A stretch of 64,000 bases of DNA from Micromonospora andamanensis (GCF_016863495.1 NZ_BOOZ01000036.1:1-64000), one strand, 5' to 3'. Counted from the stretch's first letter, positions 1 to 8,519 are shown. Numbers and translations are program-made. Notes: generated by a model from the sequence alone, not told the origin.

Positions 1-1
1 A

Positions 2-43
2 GGGATAGTGCGGCCTCCGGGTGCGTCGAGGCGACACTATCCC
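2..43. terminator. Hairpin downstream of the first gene
   Basis: GGGATAGTG at 2-10 is an exact inverted copy of CACTATCCC at 35-43, with a 24-base GC-rich loop. It lies just past the stop of the minus-strand gene 102-746. No clear T-run follows, so terminator function is a guess. Between it and the gene lies a short CACGG microrepeat (about five copies, 54-79), which is probably replication slippage. Confidence 0.35.
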
Positions 44-101
44 CGAAGTTGCTCACGGCACGGCACGGCACGGCACGGCCCGGCGGGGTGGGCGGGGTGG
101 G

Positions 102-746
102 TCAGGCGGCGGCGGACCAGATGGCGCGGAAGGCGGCGGCCTCGCCGGCGAGCCAGCGTTCGATCTCGTCGGGCTTGGCGTTGTCGGGCATCCGGTGGGT
201 GATGCCCCGGCGTACGTCGACCAGGACCGGCTCGGCGTGCGGCAGGACTGCGTCCATGTGCCGGGCGGTCAGATGCAGGGCGGCCAGCAGCGCTTCCTCG
301 CTGGGCGGGGCCTCGTCGAAGTGCAGGCGTACCGCCTCGGCGCGGCCGTCGGCGTACCGGATGCCGAAGTGGGGGTTGATCTTGATGGGAAGGTCACCGA
401 GCATGGCCAGTGCGTCGCGGGTCTGGGCGAGCTCGACGCCGGCCGGCTCGCCGAGCGAGTGCAGCCACGCCGTCGCGCCGGGCACGAGCGCCTGGTAGAG
501 CGGGCGCCACCGGGGCTTGACCACGTCGACCACCTGCGCCAGGTGGGTGCCGCCGGTGTGGAAGGCGATGTCGGCCTTGAGTGCCTTGACGAACTGGCCG
601 TGCGGGTTGAACCCGGAACGGCTGGCCCGCTGTCGACGCAGGCCGCCGACGAAGCTGGCCTTGGTCGGGCCGGTGCGGTCGACGTACCTGGTGAAACCGA
701 GGAGGGTGGCGTACGGCGTGAGGGGGGCGGAGATGGGTGCGGTCAC
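102..746 (-). CDS. Conserved hypothetical protein
   Basis: A 214-residue soluble protein with no signal peptide or membrane segment, whose family I do not recognise. It is rich in His and Arg and has conserved-looking stretches such as FNPHGQFVKALKADIAFHTGG and KINPHFGIRYADGR, the first half of which resembles a DNA- or nucleotide-handling fold only vaguely. The upstream ATG at 752 touches the GGGAGG ribosome site, so I prefer the GTG at 746, which has a six-base spacing. An AT-rich palindrome (771-794) sits directly upstream and may be its operator. It appears monocistronic, followed by a hairpin at 2-43. The function is unknown. Confidence 0.6.
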   Translation of the reverse strand: MTAPISAPLTPYATLLGFTRYVDRTGPTKASFVGGLRRQRASRSGFNPHGQFVKALKADIAFHTGGTHLAQVVDVVKPRWRPLYQALVPGATAWLHSLGEPAGVELAQTRDALAMLGDLPIKINPHFGIRYADGRAEAVRLHFDEAPPSEEALLAALHLTARHMDAVLPHAEPVLVDVRRGITHRMPDNAKPDEIERWLAGEAAAFRAIWSAAA

Positions 747-770
747 GAGCATCCTCCCAGGTCAGGAACT

Positions 771-794
771 CGATTAGTACATACATTCTAATCG
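771..794. promoter_or_regulatory. AT-rich palindrome upstream of the first gene
   Basis: CGATTAG (771-777) and CTAATCG (788-794) are exact inverted arms around TACATACATT, in a context far more AT-rich than its surroundings. It lies 25-48 bases upstream of the GTG start at 746. The symmetry and length fit a dimeric repressor site (PadR- or MarR-like in style). The cognate regulator is not in the adjacent genes. Confidence 0.4.
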
Positions 795-823
795 ACGACC
801 CTGACATCGCCCAGGGCACGAAA

Positions 824-852
824 GGGGCCGCCCGGGCATCCCGGACGGCCCC
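824..852 (-). terminator. Intrinsic terminator of the DUF3516 helicase gene
   Basis: A GC-rich hairpin with outer arms GGGGCCG (824-830) and CGGCCCC (846-852) and an inner CCGG/CCGG stem. Read on the minus strand it is followed by TTT. It begins 14 bases past the helicase stop codon, so it probably ends that transcript. Confidence 0.6.
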
Positions 853-865
853 CGTAGGAAAATTC

Positions 866-3370
866 TCAGAGCTGACCGACGTCGGTGATCCGCACGATGG
901 CGGCGCCCGCCTCGTCGGAGGCGGCCAGGTCGATCTCGGCGCTGATGCCCCAGTCGTGGTCACCCTCCGGGTCGTCCAGAATCTGCCGCACCGTCCAACG
1001 CTCCCGACCCTGCTCGATCATCAGCAGCGCCGGGCCGCGGGCGTCCGGGCCGGTCCCGATCCCGTCGTACGACTCGAAGTAGGGCTCCAGCGCGTCGGCC
1101 CAGGCGTCGGCGTGCCAGCCCGATTCCGCGTCCAACTCGCCGAGCGCGTCCCACTGCCGTAGCGCGGCCAGCTCGACCCGCCGGAACAGGGCGTTGCGCA
1201 CCAGTACCCGGAACGCCCGCAGGTTGCGGGTGACCGCCGCCGGTCGGTCGTCCAGCGCGGCGGCGACCTCGGGCAGATCGGTGGGGTTGCGCAGCCGTTC
1301 CCACTCGTCGATGAGGCTGGAGTCGACCTGGCGCACCAGTTCGCCGAGCCACTCGATCAGGTCGACGAGTTCCTCGGTCTTGGCCTCCTCGGGCACCGTC
1401 TGCCGCAGCGTCTTGTACGCGTCGGCGAGGTAGCGCAGCACCAGGCCCTCCGAGCGGGACAGCCCGTAGAACTGCACGTACTCGGTGAAGGTCATCGCCC
1501 GCTCGTACATGTCCCGGACCACGGACTTGGGGGAGAGCTGGTGGTCGGCCACCCAGGGGTGTCCCCGCCGGTACATCTCGTAGGCGTTGCCCAGCAGTTC
1601 GGCGAGCGGCTTGGGCCAGGTCACCTCGTCGAGCAGTTCGAGGCGGGCCTCGTACTCGATGCCCTCGGCCTTCATCGCGGCGACCGCCTCGCCACGGGCC
1701 TTGAACTGCTGCGCGGAGAGCACCTGGCGCGGGTCGTCGAGGATCGACTCGATCACCGACAGCACATCCAGGGCGTACGACGGCGATTCACTGTCCAGCA
1801 GCTCGATGGTGGCCAGCGCGAGCGGTGACAGGGGCTGGTTGAGCGCGAAGTCGAGTTGCAGGTCGACGGTGAGCCGGACCCGCCGCCCGGTCTCGTCCGG
1901 CTCGGGCAGTTCCTCGACCACACCGCCGGCCCGCAACGCCCGGTAGATGGCGATGGCCCGGCGGATGTGCCGGCGCTGGGCGGCGGCGTCCTCGTGGTTG
2001 TCGGTGAGCAGGTGCCGCATGGCCGCGAACGCGTCGCCGGGGCGGCCGATGACGTTGAGCAGCATCGAGTGGCTGACCTGGAAGCTGGAGGTCAGCGGCT
2101 CCGGCTCGGCATCCACCAGCCGGTCGAATGTGGGTTTGCCCCAGCCGATCGAGCCCTCCGGCGGCTTCTTGCGCACCACCTTGCGCCGCTTCTTCGGGTC
2201 GTCGCCGGCCTTGGCGAGCGCCTTCTCGTTGTCGATGACGTGTTCGGGGGCCTGCACGACGACCCGGCCGAGGGTGTCGAACCCGGCCCGCCCGGCCCGG
2301 CCGGCGATCTGGTGGAACTCGCGGGCCTTGAGCAGCCGGGTGCGTACCCCGTCGTACTTGGACAGGCCGGTGAACAGCACGGTGCGGATCGGCACGTTGA
2401 TGCCGACGCCGAGGGTGTCGGTACCGCAGATGACCTTGAGTAGCCCGGCCTGGGCGAGGGTCTCCACCAGCCGGCGGTACTTGGGCAGCATCCCCGCGTG
2501 GTGCACGCCGATGCCGTGCCGGACCAGTCGGGACAGGGTCTTGCCGAAGCCGGAGGTGAACCGGAACCCGCCGATCGCCGCCGCGATCATGTCCTTCTCG
2601 GCCCGGGTGCAGACGTTGACGCTCATCAGCGCCTGGGCGCGTTCCAGGGCGGCGGCCTGGGTGAAGTGCACCACGTACACCGGGGCCTGCTTGGTCTCCA
2701 GCAGTTCTTCGAGGGTCTCGTGCAGCGGCGTCATCGCGTACGAGAAGAGCAGCGGGACCGGCCGCTCGGCCGTGCGCACGACGGCTGTCGCCCGGCCGGT
2801 GCGCCGGCTCAGGTCGTCGACGAACCGGGTGGTGTCGCCGAGCGTCGCCGACATCAGCACGAACTGCGCCTGCGGCAGCTCGATCAACGGCACCTGCCAG
2901 GCCCAGCCCCGGTCCGGTTCGGCGTAGAAGTGGAACTCATCCATGATCACCTGGCCGACGTCGGCCCGGCTGCCCTCGCGCAGCGCCAGGTTGGCCAGGA
3001 TCTCCGCGGTGCAGCAGATGATCGGGGCGTCGGCGTTGACGCTGGCGTCGCCGGTCAGCATGCCGACGTTCTCGGCGCCGAAGACCTCACACAGCGCGAA
3101 GAACTTCTCCGACACCAGCGCCTTGATCGGCGCGGTGTAGAAGGTCGTCCGGCTGTCCGCCAGGGCGGCGAAGTGGGCGGCGATGGCGACCAGGCTCTTG
3201 CCCGAGCCGGTCGGCGTATTCATGATCACGTTGGCCCCGGAGACGATCTCGATGACCGCCTCCTCCTGGTGGGGGTAGAGGTCCAGGCCGCGCTCGGACG
3301 CCCAACTGGCGAACGCGTCGTAGAGGGTGTCGGGGTCGGCGGTCTTCGGCAGCGCGGCGGTGAGTGTCAT
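866..3370 (-). CDS. DEAD/DEAH-box helicase with DUF3516 C-terminal domain
   Basis: A superfamily 2 ATP-dependent helicase of 834 residues, probably acting on RNA. The Walker A motif TPTGSGKS is at about residues 52-59, the Walker B box DEFH at about 144-147 and SAT at about 174-176. The helicase-C half carries a QIAGRAGRAG motif VI. The C-terminal half (about 430-834) matches the actinobacterial DUF3516 domain that always accompanies this Ski2-like core. The ATG start is supported by the N-terminus beginning just before the Q-motif-like region LYPHQEEAV. It is a lone gene with a terminator at 824-852. Confidence in the family is high; the substrate is not known from the sequence. Confidence 0.9.
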   Translation of the reverse strand: MTLTAALPKTADPDTLYDAFASWASERGLDLYPHQEEAVIEIVSGANVIMNTPTGSGKSLVAIAAHFAALADSRTTFYTAPIKALVSEKFFALCEVFGAENVGMLTGDASVNADAPIICCTAEILANLALREGSRADVGQVIMDEFHFYAEPDRGWAWQVPLIELPQAQFVLMSATLGDTTRFVDDLSRRTGRATAVVRTAERPVPLLFSYAMTPLHETLEELLETKQAPVYVVHFTQAAALERAQALMSVNVCTRAEKDMIAAAIGGFRFTSGFGKTLSRLVRHGIGVHHAGMLPKYRRLVETLAQAGLLKVICGTDTLGVGINVPIRTVLFTGLSKYDGVRTRLLKAREFHQIAGRAGRAGFDTLGRVVVQAPEHVIDNEKALAKAGDDPKKRRKVVRKKPPEGSIGWGKPTFDRLVDAEPEPLTSSFQVSHSMLLNVIGRPGDAFAAMRHLLTDNHEDAAAQRRHIRRAIAIYRALRAGGVVEELPEPDETGRRVRLTVDLQLDFALNQPLSPLALATIELLDSESPSYALDVLSVIESILDDPRQVLSAQQFKARGEAVAAMKAEGIEYEARLELLDEVTWPKPLAELLGNAYEMYRRGHPWVADHQLSPKSVVRDMYERAMTFTEYVQFYGLSRSEGLVLRYLADAYKTLRQTVPEEAKTEELVDLIEWLGELVRQVDSSLIDEWERLRNPTDLPEVAAALDDRPAAVTRNLRAFRVLVRNALFRRVELAALRQWDALGELDAESGWHADAWADALEPYFESYDGIGTGPDARGPALLMIEQGRERWTVRQILDDPEGDHDWGISAEIDLAASDEAGAAIVRITDVGQL

Positions 3371-3487
3371 GGCCGGTCCATGGTGCCTGGGTCACGCGCC
3401 GGGACGCCAACCGGGGAGGGCCGGGCAGCGGCCAGCCGGGCATCGTCGGGCGGTTGGCGCGTGCCGGCCTGCCGGCGACGCACCACC

Positions 3488-4201
3488 TCAGCGGCGGCGG
3501 TAGATCAGGTCGGCGACCGGGCGGCCGGCGCGCAGCGCCCGCCGTTCGAACCGGGTCACCGGCCGGTACGCCGGCCGGGGAGCGTACCCGTCGTACGCGT
3601 TGACCAGGCCCGGGTCGGCGTCCAGGGTGGTCCGCATCGACTCGGCGTACTCCGCCCAGTCGGTGGCGCAGTGCAGCGTGCCGCCGACGGCCAGCCGGGA
3701 ACGCAACCGGGCGACGTGCGTCGGCTGGATCAGCCGCCGCTTGTGGTGACGGGACTTCGGCCACGGGTCCGGGAAGAAGACGTGCACCGCGTCCAGCGAG
3801 GCGGGCGGCAGCAGATCGAGCAACTCCATCGCGTCGCCCTCGACGATCCGGACATTGCCCAGGTCACGAAGGTGGATCAGGTCCAGCAGGTTCGCGATTC
3901 CCGGGGTGTGCACCTCGACCGCCAGATAATCTCGATCCGGGTCGGCGGCGGCCATCTCGGCGGTCGCGTCGCCCATGCCGGAACCGATCTCGACCACCAG
4001 CGGGGCCCGGCGGCCGAAGAGGCCGACGGGGTCGAACGGGTCGGCGTCGGCGACGCGCAGGCCGTACCTCGGCCAGAGCTGCTCCAACGCCGCCACCTGC
4101 CGGCCGCTCATCCGGCCGCGCCGTGGGTGGTAGGTGCGGATCGCCCGCGCCAGGTACGGCGCGGCGACGGCGGGAGTCGGGTCGGTGGAGGTCACCACCA
4201 A
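3488..4201 (-). CDS. trmB: tRNA (guanine-N7-)-methyltransferase
   Basis: Forms m7G46 in the variable loop of tRNAs using S-adenosylmethionine. The 237-residue protein has the SAM-binding motif VEIGSGMGDAT, the acidic DRDYLAVEVHTPG strand, and the family signature FPDPWPKSRHHKRR, followed by ADPGLVNAYD and a conserved TRFERRAL-type C-terminus. Length matches bacterial TrmB. It starts at an ATG about 130 bases from the divergent secreted-protein gene at 4333. It lies upstream of the helicase gene on the same strand, but a 117-base gap argues against tight coupling. Confidence 0.93.
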   Translation of the reverse strand: MVVTSTDPTPAVAAPYLARAIRTYHPRRGRMSGRQVAALEQLWPRYGLRVADADPFDPVGLFGRRAPLVVEIGSGMGDATAEMAAADPDRDYLAVEVHTPGIANLLDLIHLRDLGNVRIVEGDAMELLDLLPPASLDAVHVFFPDPWPKSRHHKRRLIQPTHVARLRSRLAVGGTLHCATDWAEYAESMRTTLDADPGLVNAYDGYAPRPAYRPVTRFERRALRAGRPVADLIYRRR

Positions 4202-4332
4202 CCGAGCCTACGCGAGCACCGCGCCGGACCGGATGTGATGTACGCCCGGTGGTGAGAACATCATCGGTGGAAGCAGTACCGGGTGTCCGGCAGTGCCCGG
4301 CTACCGCACCGGCGCACCGGGAGGGGGGCATC

Positions 4333-4986
4333 GTGTCAGCAGCGACCCAGACTCGTCAGGCCCTGTCCGTCGCTCCGCTGCGTACCCTCGTGGCCGTCGC
4401 GCCGCTGCTCGCGATCGCCCTCGCCACGCCGCTGCTGACGGCGGCGCCGGCCGTCGCGGCACCCCCGCCGGCCGGCGCGGAGTCGGTGGCTTCCGCGCTT
4501 ACCGCCGTCGCGCCGGTCGTCGCCGGGCAACCCGGCGGTGGGCAGCCAGCTCCGCCGCAGGGCGCGCCGCAGCCGGGCCCGACCGTGTTCGTCGAGGTCT
4601 CGCCGAGCATCGTCGAACCGGGCCACCTGGTCGGCCTGCGGGCCAGCTGCCACGACAACTCGGTGGGGGCGATAGTCGTCTCGGACGCGTTCGGCCGGGT
4701 CGCCGTGCAGCCCCAGCGCGGCCTGCTCACCGGGACAGCGATGGTGAAGGACCGGGTGCTCCCCGGTAACTACCGGGTCAAGCTGGAGTGCCGGGGCGGT
4801 GAGACCGCCTCCACCATGATCCAGGTGGTACGCCACATGAAGCCCAGCCGGGGCCCGGCGACCGGCTTCGGTGGTAGCGCCGGTGCCGTCACCTCCAACC
4901 TGCTGCTTCCCGGCGGGCTGGCGTTGACAGTCACCGGAATGGTCCTCTGGGTCACCGCGACGCGCCGTCGCGGTACCCGACGGTGA
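4333..4986 (+). CDS. Secreted protein, probable class F sortase substrate
   Basis: A 217-residue exported protein. The GTG at 4333 follows GAGGGGGG and begins a typical signal peptide: a hydrophobic core up to about residue 35 ending AVAA. A Pro/Gly/Gln linker precedes an Ig-like beta domain (FVEVSPSIVEPGHLVGLRASC...). The C-terminus reads PATGFGGS, then a hydrophobic helix and an RRRGTRR tail, the layout of a cell-wall sorting signal with PATG as a candidate sorting motif. The next gene, six bases downstream, is a class F sortase, so the pair looks like enzyme and substrate. The longer frame back to 4123 lacks a signal peptide at its start and is rejected. Confidence 0.75.
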   Translation: MSAATQTRQALSVAPLRTLVAVAPLLAIALATPLLTAAPAVAAPPPAGAESVASALTAVAPVVAGQPGGGQPAPPQGAPQPGPTVFVEVSPSIVEPGHLVGLRASCHDNSVGAIVVSDAFGRVAVQPQRGLLTGTAMVKDRVLPGNYRVKLECRGGETASTMIQVVRHMKPSRGPATGFGGSAGAVTSNLLLPGGLALTVTGMVLWVTATRRRGTRR

Positions 4987-4992
4987 GCCGTC

Positions 4993-6033
4993 ATGTCCGC
5001 CGCCCGCGCACCCCGCCCCAGCGGCTCGGCCGGTACGCCCGGACGCACCGGCGTCGGCCGGGCCACCCCGCGAACCGGCGCCGGCCTACCGGCCCGCCCC
5101 GCCGGTAGCCCACCCCGCCCCAGCTATCGACAAGACCTGTTCGTACCGCAGGACAGCCCGCCCCCGCATCCCGGCGACCGTAGGGCCGGAGCCGGCTCCA
5201 TGCCACGTCCCGGCGACGGTGCGGCGGGCTCTGGTTCCGGGTCGGGTCGCGGCGGCCGTGCGACGGGCTACGGCTCGAAGCCGCTCCCGCACGGGTGGGC
5301 GGCCGTACCCGGCACCGGCTCGCGCCGTGCCCGCGCCGTAGCACCGTTCACCGATCGGCGCCGGGCGCCGAGGAATGCCGGAGCGTCCGGCCGCCCACCG
5401 CGCTCCGGGCGCAGCCCGTGGTCGCTGCCGCTCGCGGTGGTGCTCGTGCTGGCCGGCGTCTTCGCCACCGGCGCTGGGCTGGGGCACACCGTCGGAGGAC
5501 CGCTGGACTGGGCGACCACCGGTGGCGAAGGGGGCTCCAGCGGAGCGTCGACAGTGCCCGTCGGGCGCACCGCCGCGCGGCCGGTGAGCCTGTCCATCCC
5601 GTCGATCGACGTCTCGGCACCTGTGAAACCGGTGGGCGACGCACCGGACGGCTCGATCGCCGTGCCGCCGCTGAGTCGGCACGAGGAAACCGGCTGGTAC
5701 GACCGTGGGCCCGCGCCGGGTGACCCGGGTCCGGCGGTCATCGTCGGCCACGTGGACACGAAGAGCGGCCCGTCGGTCTTCTACGACCTCGGCAAACTGA
5801 AGGTGGGAGACACCGTCGAGGTGGCCCGGGAGGACGACTCGGTGGCCGTGTTCACCGTCAACTCGGTGGAACACTTCCCGAAGGAACGGCTGCCCGCCGA
5901 CCGGGTCTACGGCCACGAGGGCCCGCCCGGGCTGCGGCTGATCACCTGCGGCGGCGAGTGGCTCGGCGGCGGTACCGGCTACGCCGACAACGTCATCGCC
6001 TTCGCCACCCTCACCACCACCCGACCCGCCTGA
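4993..6033 (+). CDS. Class F sortase
   Basis: A membrane-anchored transpeptidase expected to link surface proteins to peptidoglycan. The 346 residues comprise a long Pro/Gly/Arg-rich cytoplasmic region, one membrane helix at about 143-165, and the sortase barrel at about 195-342. Catalytic His is in GHVDT (about 253) and Cys in LITCGG (about 319). The position where family members usually carry an Arg (YRDN-like) reads YADN here (about 330-333), so the third catalytic residue is not evident. The 140-residue N-terminus is unusually long; translation could start at a later Met (about residue 70). It sits six bases downstream of its likely substrate gene. Confidence 0.88.
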   Translation: MSAARAPRPSGSAGTPGRTGVGRATPRTGAGLPARPAGSPPRPSYRQDLFVPQDSPPPHPGDRRAGAGSMPRPGDGAAGSGSGSGRGGRATGYGSKPLPHGWAAVPGTGSRRARAVAPFTDRRRAPRNAGASGRPPRSGRSPWSLPLAVVLVLAGVFATGAGLGHTVGGPLDWATTGGEGGSSGASTVPVGRTAARPVSLSIPSIDVSAPVKPVGDAPDGSIAVPPLSRHEETGWYDRGPAPGDPGPAVIVGHVDTKSGPSVFYDLGKLKVGDTVEVAREDDSVAVFTVNSVEHFPKERLPADRVYGHEGPPGLRLITCGGEWLGGGTGYADNVIAFATLTTTRPA

Positions 6034-6077
6034 CCACCCGCCGCCCCTGCTCTCCGCCGGCGGTGGCCGGGTGACCG

Positions 6078-6389
6078 TCAGGGGACCTGCTGGACCACCT
6101 CGAACTCCAGGAGGGTGGCGCCGGAGGCGACGGGTGGCCGCCGCTCGGCGCCGGGCGGGGTGGCGTGGGCGGCTCGGGCGGGCCCGGCGGCCCAGTCCTG
6201 GTACGCCTGCTCGGTCTCCCACCGGGTGTAGACGAAGTAGCGGTTCTCACCGGCCACCGGGCGCAGCAGTTCGAAGCCGAGGAAACCGGGGGAGTTCTCC
6301 ACCGCGCGGGCCCGGGCGGCGAACCGCTTCTCCAACTCCTCGCCACCACCGGGCGGAACGTCGATCGCGTTGATCTTCACGACTGCCAT
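6078..6389 (-). CDS. mhuD: MhuD-like haem-degrading monooxygenase
   Basis: A 103-residue ABM-fold protein. It closely resembles mycobacterial MhuD, which degrades haem to mycobilin and releases iron without carbon monoxide. The N-terminus VVKINAIDVP, the core RAVENSPGFLGFELLRPV and the ending TLLEFEVV are all family-typical. The MhuD residues Asn7, Trp66 and haem-ligand His75 fall at exactly the same numbers here. It is cytoplasmic, probably a dimer. No haem transporter is adjacent, so the role in iron supply is inferred from the family only. A hairpin and a 17-base tandem repeat separate it from xthA upstream. Confidence 0.87.
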   Translation of the reverse strand: MAVVKINAIDVPPGGGEELEKRFAARARAVENSPGFLGFELLRPVAGENRYFVYTRWETEQAYQDWAAGPARAAHATPPGAERRPPVASGATLLEFEVVQQVP

Positions 6390-6480
6390 GGCCTCACCCT
6401 AGCCCGTGACCTCCCCACCAGGGCGGGCACCGGCGCGGACGCCGGTGGTCGCCGGCCGGGGTCGCCGGTTGCGGTAAGTG

Positions 6481-6506
6481 GGGCTTTCCGGGCGGCGGGA
6501 AAGCCC
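6481..6506 (-). terminator. Hairpin between xthA and the MhuD-like gene
   Basis: GGGCTTTCC (6481-6489) and GGAAAGCCC (6498-6506) form a perfect nine-base stem with an eight-base loop. It lies about 125 bases past the xthA stop and about 90 bases before the MhuD-like start, both on the minus strand. It could end the xthA transcript. There is no strong T-run. Confidence 0.45.
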
Positions 6507-6531
6507 GAGTTGCGGCATCTCGTGAGGCTGG

Positions 6532-6616
6532 GCGAGTGCGCCGGGTGGGCTAGCGCGCCGGGTGGGCGAGTGCGCGGGGTGGGCGAGCGTGCCGGGTGGG
6601 CGAGCGTGTGGGGCGG
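6532..6616. repeat. Five tandem copies of a 17-bp unit
   Basis: Five consecutive 17-base units (6532, 6549, 6566, 6583, 6600) based on GCGAGTGCGCCGGGTGG, each differing by a few bases. The array is noncoding, immediately downstream of xthA. Unequal copies indicate an old expansion rather than a recent slip. Confidence 0.8.
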
Positions 6617-6629
6617 GTCGGCGTGCAGG

Positions 6630-7427
6630 TCAGAAGGACTCGACGGCGGGGACGAGGTCGGCGTCGACCACGACGGGGGCGTGGTCGGAGGGGCCCATGC
6701 CCTTGCGGGCCTCCCGGTCCACGTACGCCGACCGGACGGCGCGGGCCAGCGGGGCCGAGGCGTACACCAGGTCGATGCGCATGCCCTTGTTCTGGTGGAA
6801 CATGCCGGCCCGGTAGTCCCAGTAGGTGAACGGGTGCGGGCCCTTCATCGGGGTGGGCACCACGTCGGTGAGACCGAGATCGCGCAGCGCCGCCAGGGCG
6901 GCCCGTTCGGGCGGGGTGACGTGGGTGGAGTTGACGAACAGCGCCGGATCCCACACGTCGTCGTCGGTGGGGGCCACGTTGAAGTCGCCGCAGACGGCCA
7001 GCGGCGCGCGTTTCGTCAGTTCGGTGTCCAGCGCGTCCCGCAGCCCCGCCAGCCAGGCCAGCTTGTACGCGTAGTGCGGGTCGTCGGGCGTGCGGCCGTT
7101 CGGCACGTACACCGACCAGACCCGCAGCCCGCCGCAGGTGGCCGAGATCGCCCGGGCCTCCGGGTCGGGGAAGCCGGGCTCTCCGGGGAACCCGACGGTG
7201 ACGTCGGCCAGACCGACCCGGGACAGGATGGCGACCCCGTTCCAGCGGCCGTCGCTGTGACTGGCCACCGTGTACCCCAGTTCACCCACCTCGGTCGCCG
7301 GGAAGGCGCCGTCGGGGCACTTGGTCTCCTGGAGGCAGACCACGTCCGGCGCGGTGCCGGCCAGCCAGTCGAGCAGCCGGGGCAGCCGGGCCTTCACCGA
7401 GTTCACGTTCCACGTCGCCAGGCGCAT
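6630..7427 (-). CDS. xthA: Exodeoxyribonuclease III
   Basis: An AP endonuclease and 3'-5' exonuclease of base-excision repair. The 265-residue endonuclease/exonuclease/phosphatase fold has the canonical motifs in order: TWNVNSVKARL at the N-terminus, QETKCPD (metal-binding Glu), YVPNGR, GDFNVAP, RIDLVYAS and the terminal SDHAPVVVD. The length is that of bacterial ExoIII, and the ATG start is at the first residue of the fold. It is apparently transcribed alone, with 132 noncoding bases separating it from the hydrolase gene upstream. Confidence 0.94.
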   Translation of the reverse strand: MRLATWNVNSVKARLPRLLDWLAGTAPDVVCLQETKCPDGAFPATEVGELGYTVASHSDGRWNGVAILSRVGLADVTVGFPGEPGFPDPEARAISATCGGLRVWSVYVPNGRTPDDPHYAYKLAWLAGLRDALDTELTKRAPLAVCGDFNVAPTDDDVWDPALFVNSTHVTPPERAALAALRDLGLTDVVPTPMKGPHPFTYWDYRAGMFHQNKGMRIDLVYASAPLARAVRSAYVDREARKGMGPSDHAPVVVDADLVPAVESF

Positions 7428-7559
7428 GCTGACCAGCCTGCCCCATCTCGGCCGGCTCCGCGCGCATCGGCGTGCCGTGGTGGCCCAGGGCCGCCGACAC
7501 CACCGTGCCGGCTCTGGAGACCTCGGCCACCGGGAACGCCGCCGGGCGGCCCCGGTGCG

Positions 7560-8510
7560 TCAGGTGCGGCCGGCCGCCTCGCCGAGTACCCGGCCGAGCA
7601 GGGCCGCCAGTTCCTCGGCGCCGGGATCCTCGATGCAGGCGTGGCTGGCGCCGTGCAGCGTCACGATCTCGGTGGGACCGGCGATGCGGTCCAGAAAGGG
7701 GCGGCTGATCTCCAGCGGCGTCCAGGTGTCGGTGTCAGGCTGGGCGAGGATCACCGGACAGCTCTGGAACCGCTCCGGCGGCACCGCCGGTTCGGACTGG
7801 AGGAACGTGCGGATCCAGCCGGCCGGCATCCAGGTGCCGCCGCCGTACGGATCGGCGGCGATGCTGTCGGCCAGCTTCGGATCGGCGGCGATGGCGTTTA
7901 TCGGCGCGACGAACCGCATCGGAACGCCGAGCCGGTCGGTGAGCCGGGCGGTCCGGCGCAGCAACGGCTCCGCCAGCCGACCGATCAGGGCGGTACGCGA
8001 GATCTGCTGACGCACCTCGGGCCGCGACGGGTCGAGCAGGCACGAGGCGACGACCGCGGCGATGTCACCGCGACGACCGGCGACGTCGTAGGCGAGCATC
8101 CCACCCATGCTCAGCCCGAGCAGGACCACCGGGCGCGGATCGTTCGCCGTCTCGTGCTCGACAAGTGCGGTGGCTGTCTCGGCCCAGTCGGAGTAACGCA
8201 GCCCGCGCCGGTCCGGTACCTGGGTGCGGCCGTACCCGGGCAGGTCCGGCAGCACCGCCTCGTAGCCCTGCCGCTGCACCATCACCCCGAACGGGGAGAG
8301 GAAGCCGCCGTGCGTGCCGCCGCCGTGCAGCACGATCACCCGGGCCGGTGCCGGCCGATCCGGCAGGTAACGGTCGAGGTGGAGGAGGGCCGCACCGACA
8401 GGTAGCCACTCCTCCTTCGGCGGGTTCGCGGGATCGACCCGCAGGCGTGGCGGCACGAAGGCCTGCACCGGACGCCAGTGACCGGACCAGGGCGACGCTC
8501 CAGCGGACAC
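7560..8510 (-). CDS. Alpha/beta hydrolase
   Basis: A 316-residue serine hydrolase. The oxyanion-hole region reads LHGGGTHGGF, the nucleophile elbow GLSMGG, and the late catalytic His is in HGASHACIEDPG. The acid is probably in QPDTDTW. A helical cap lies between about residues 190 and 250. There is no signal peptide, so it is cytoplasmic. The substrate cannot be read from the sequence. The GTG start lies nine bases after the stop of the PAC2-family gene, so the two are probably one operon. Confidence 0.85.
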   Translation of the reverse strand: MSAGASPWSGHWRPVQAFVPPRLRVDPANPPKEEWLPVGAALLHLDRYLPDRPAPARVIVLHGGGTHGGFLSPFGVMVQRQGYEAVLPDLPGYGRTQVPDRRGLRYSDWAETATALVEHETANDPRPVVLLGLSMGGMLAYDVAGRRGDIAAVVASCLLDPSRPEVRQQISRTALIGRLAEPLLRRTARLTDRLGVPMRFVAPINAIAADPKLADSIAADPYGGGTWMPAGWIRTFLQSEPAVPPERFQSCPVILAQPDTDTWTPLEISRPFLDRIAGPTEIVTLHGASHACIEDPGAEELAALLGRVLGEAAGRT

Positions 8511-8519
8511 GGGCTCCGC

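Noticed and set aside
54..79. CACGG microrepeat as a possible regulatory array
   Set aside because: Five short identical 5-base units in GC-rich noncoding DNA are best explained by slippage; no symmetry or spacing typical of a binding site.
2498..4255. 585-codon plus-strand open frame
   Set aside because: Antisense to the helicase and trmB genes, with composition typical of a mirror frame and no domain features.
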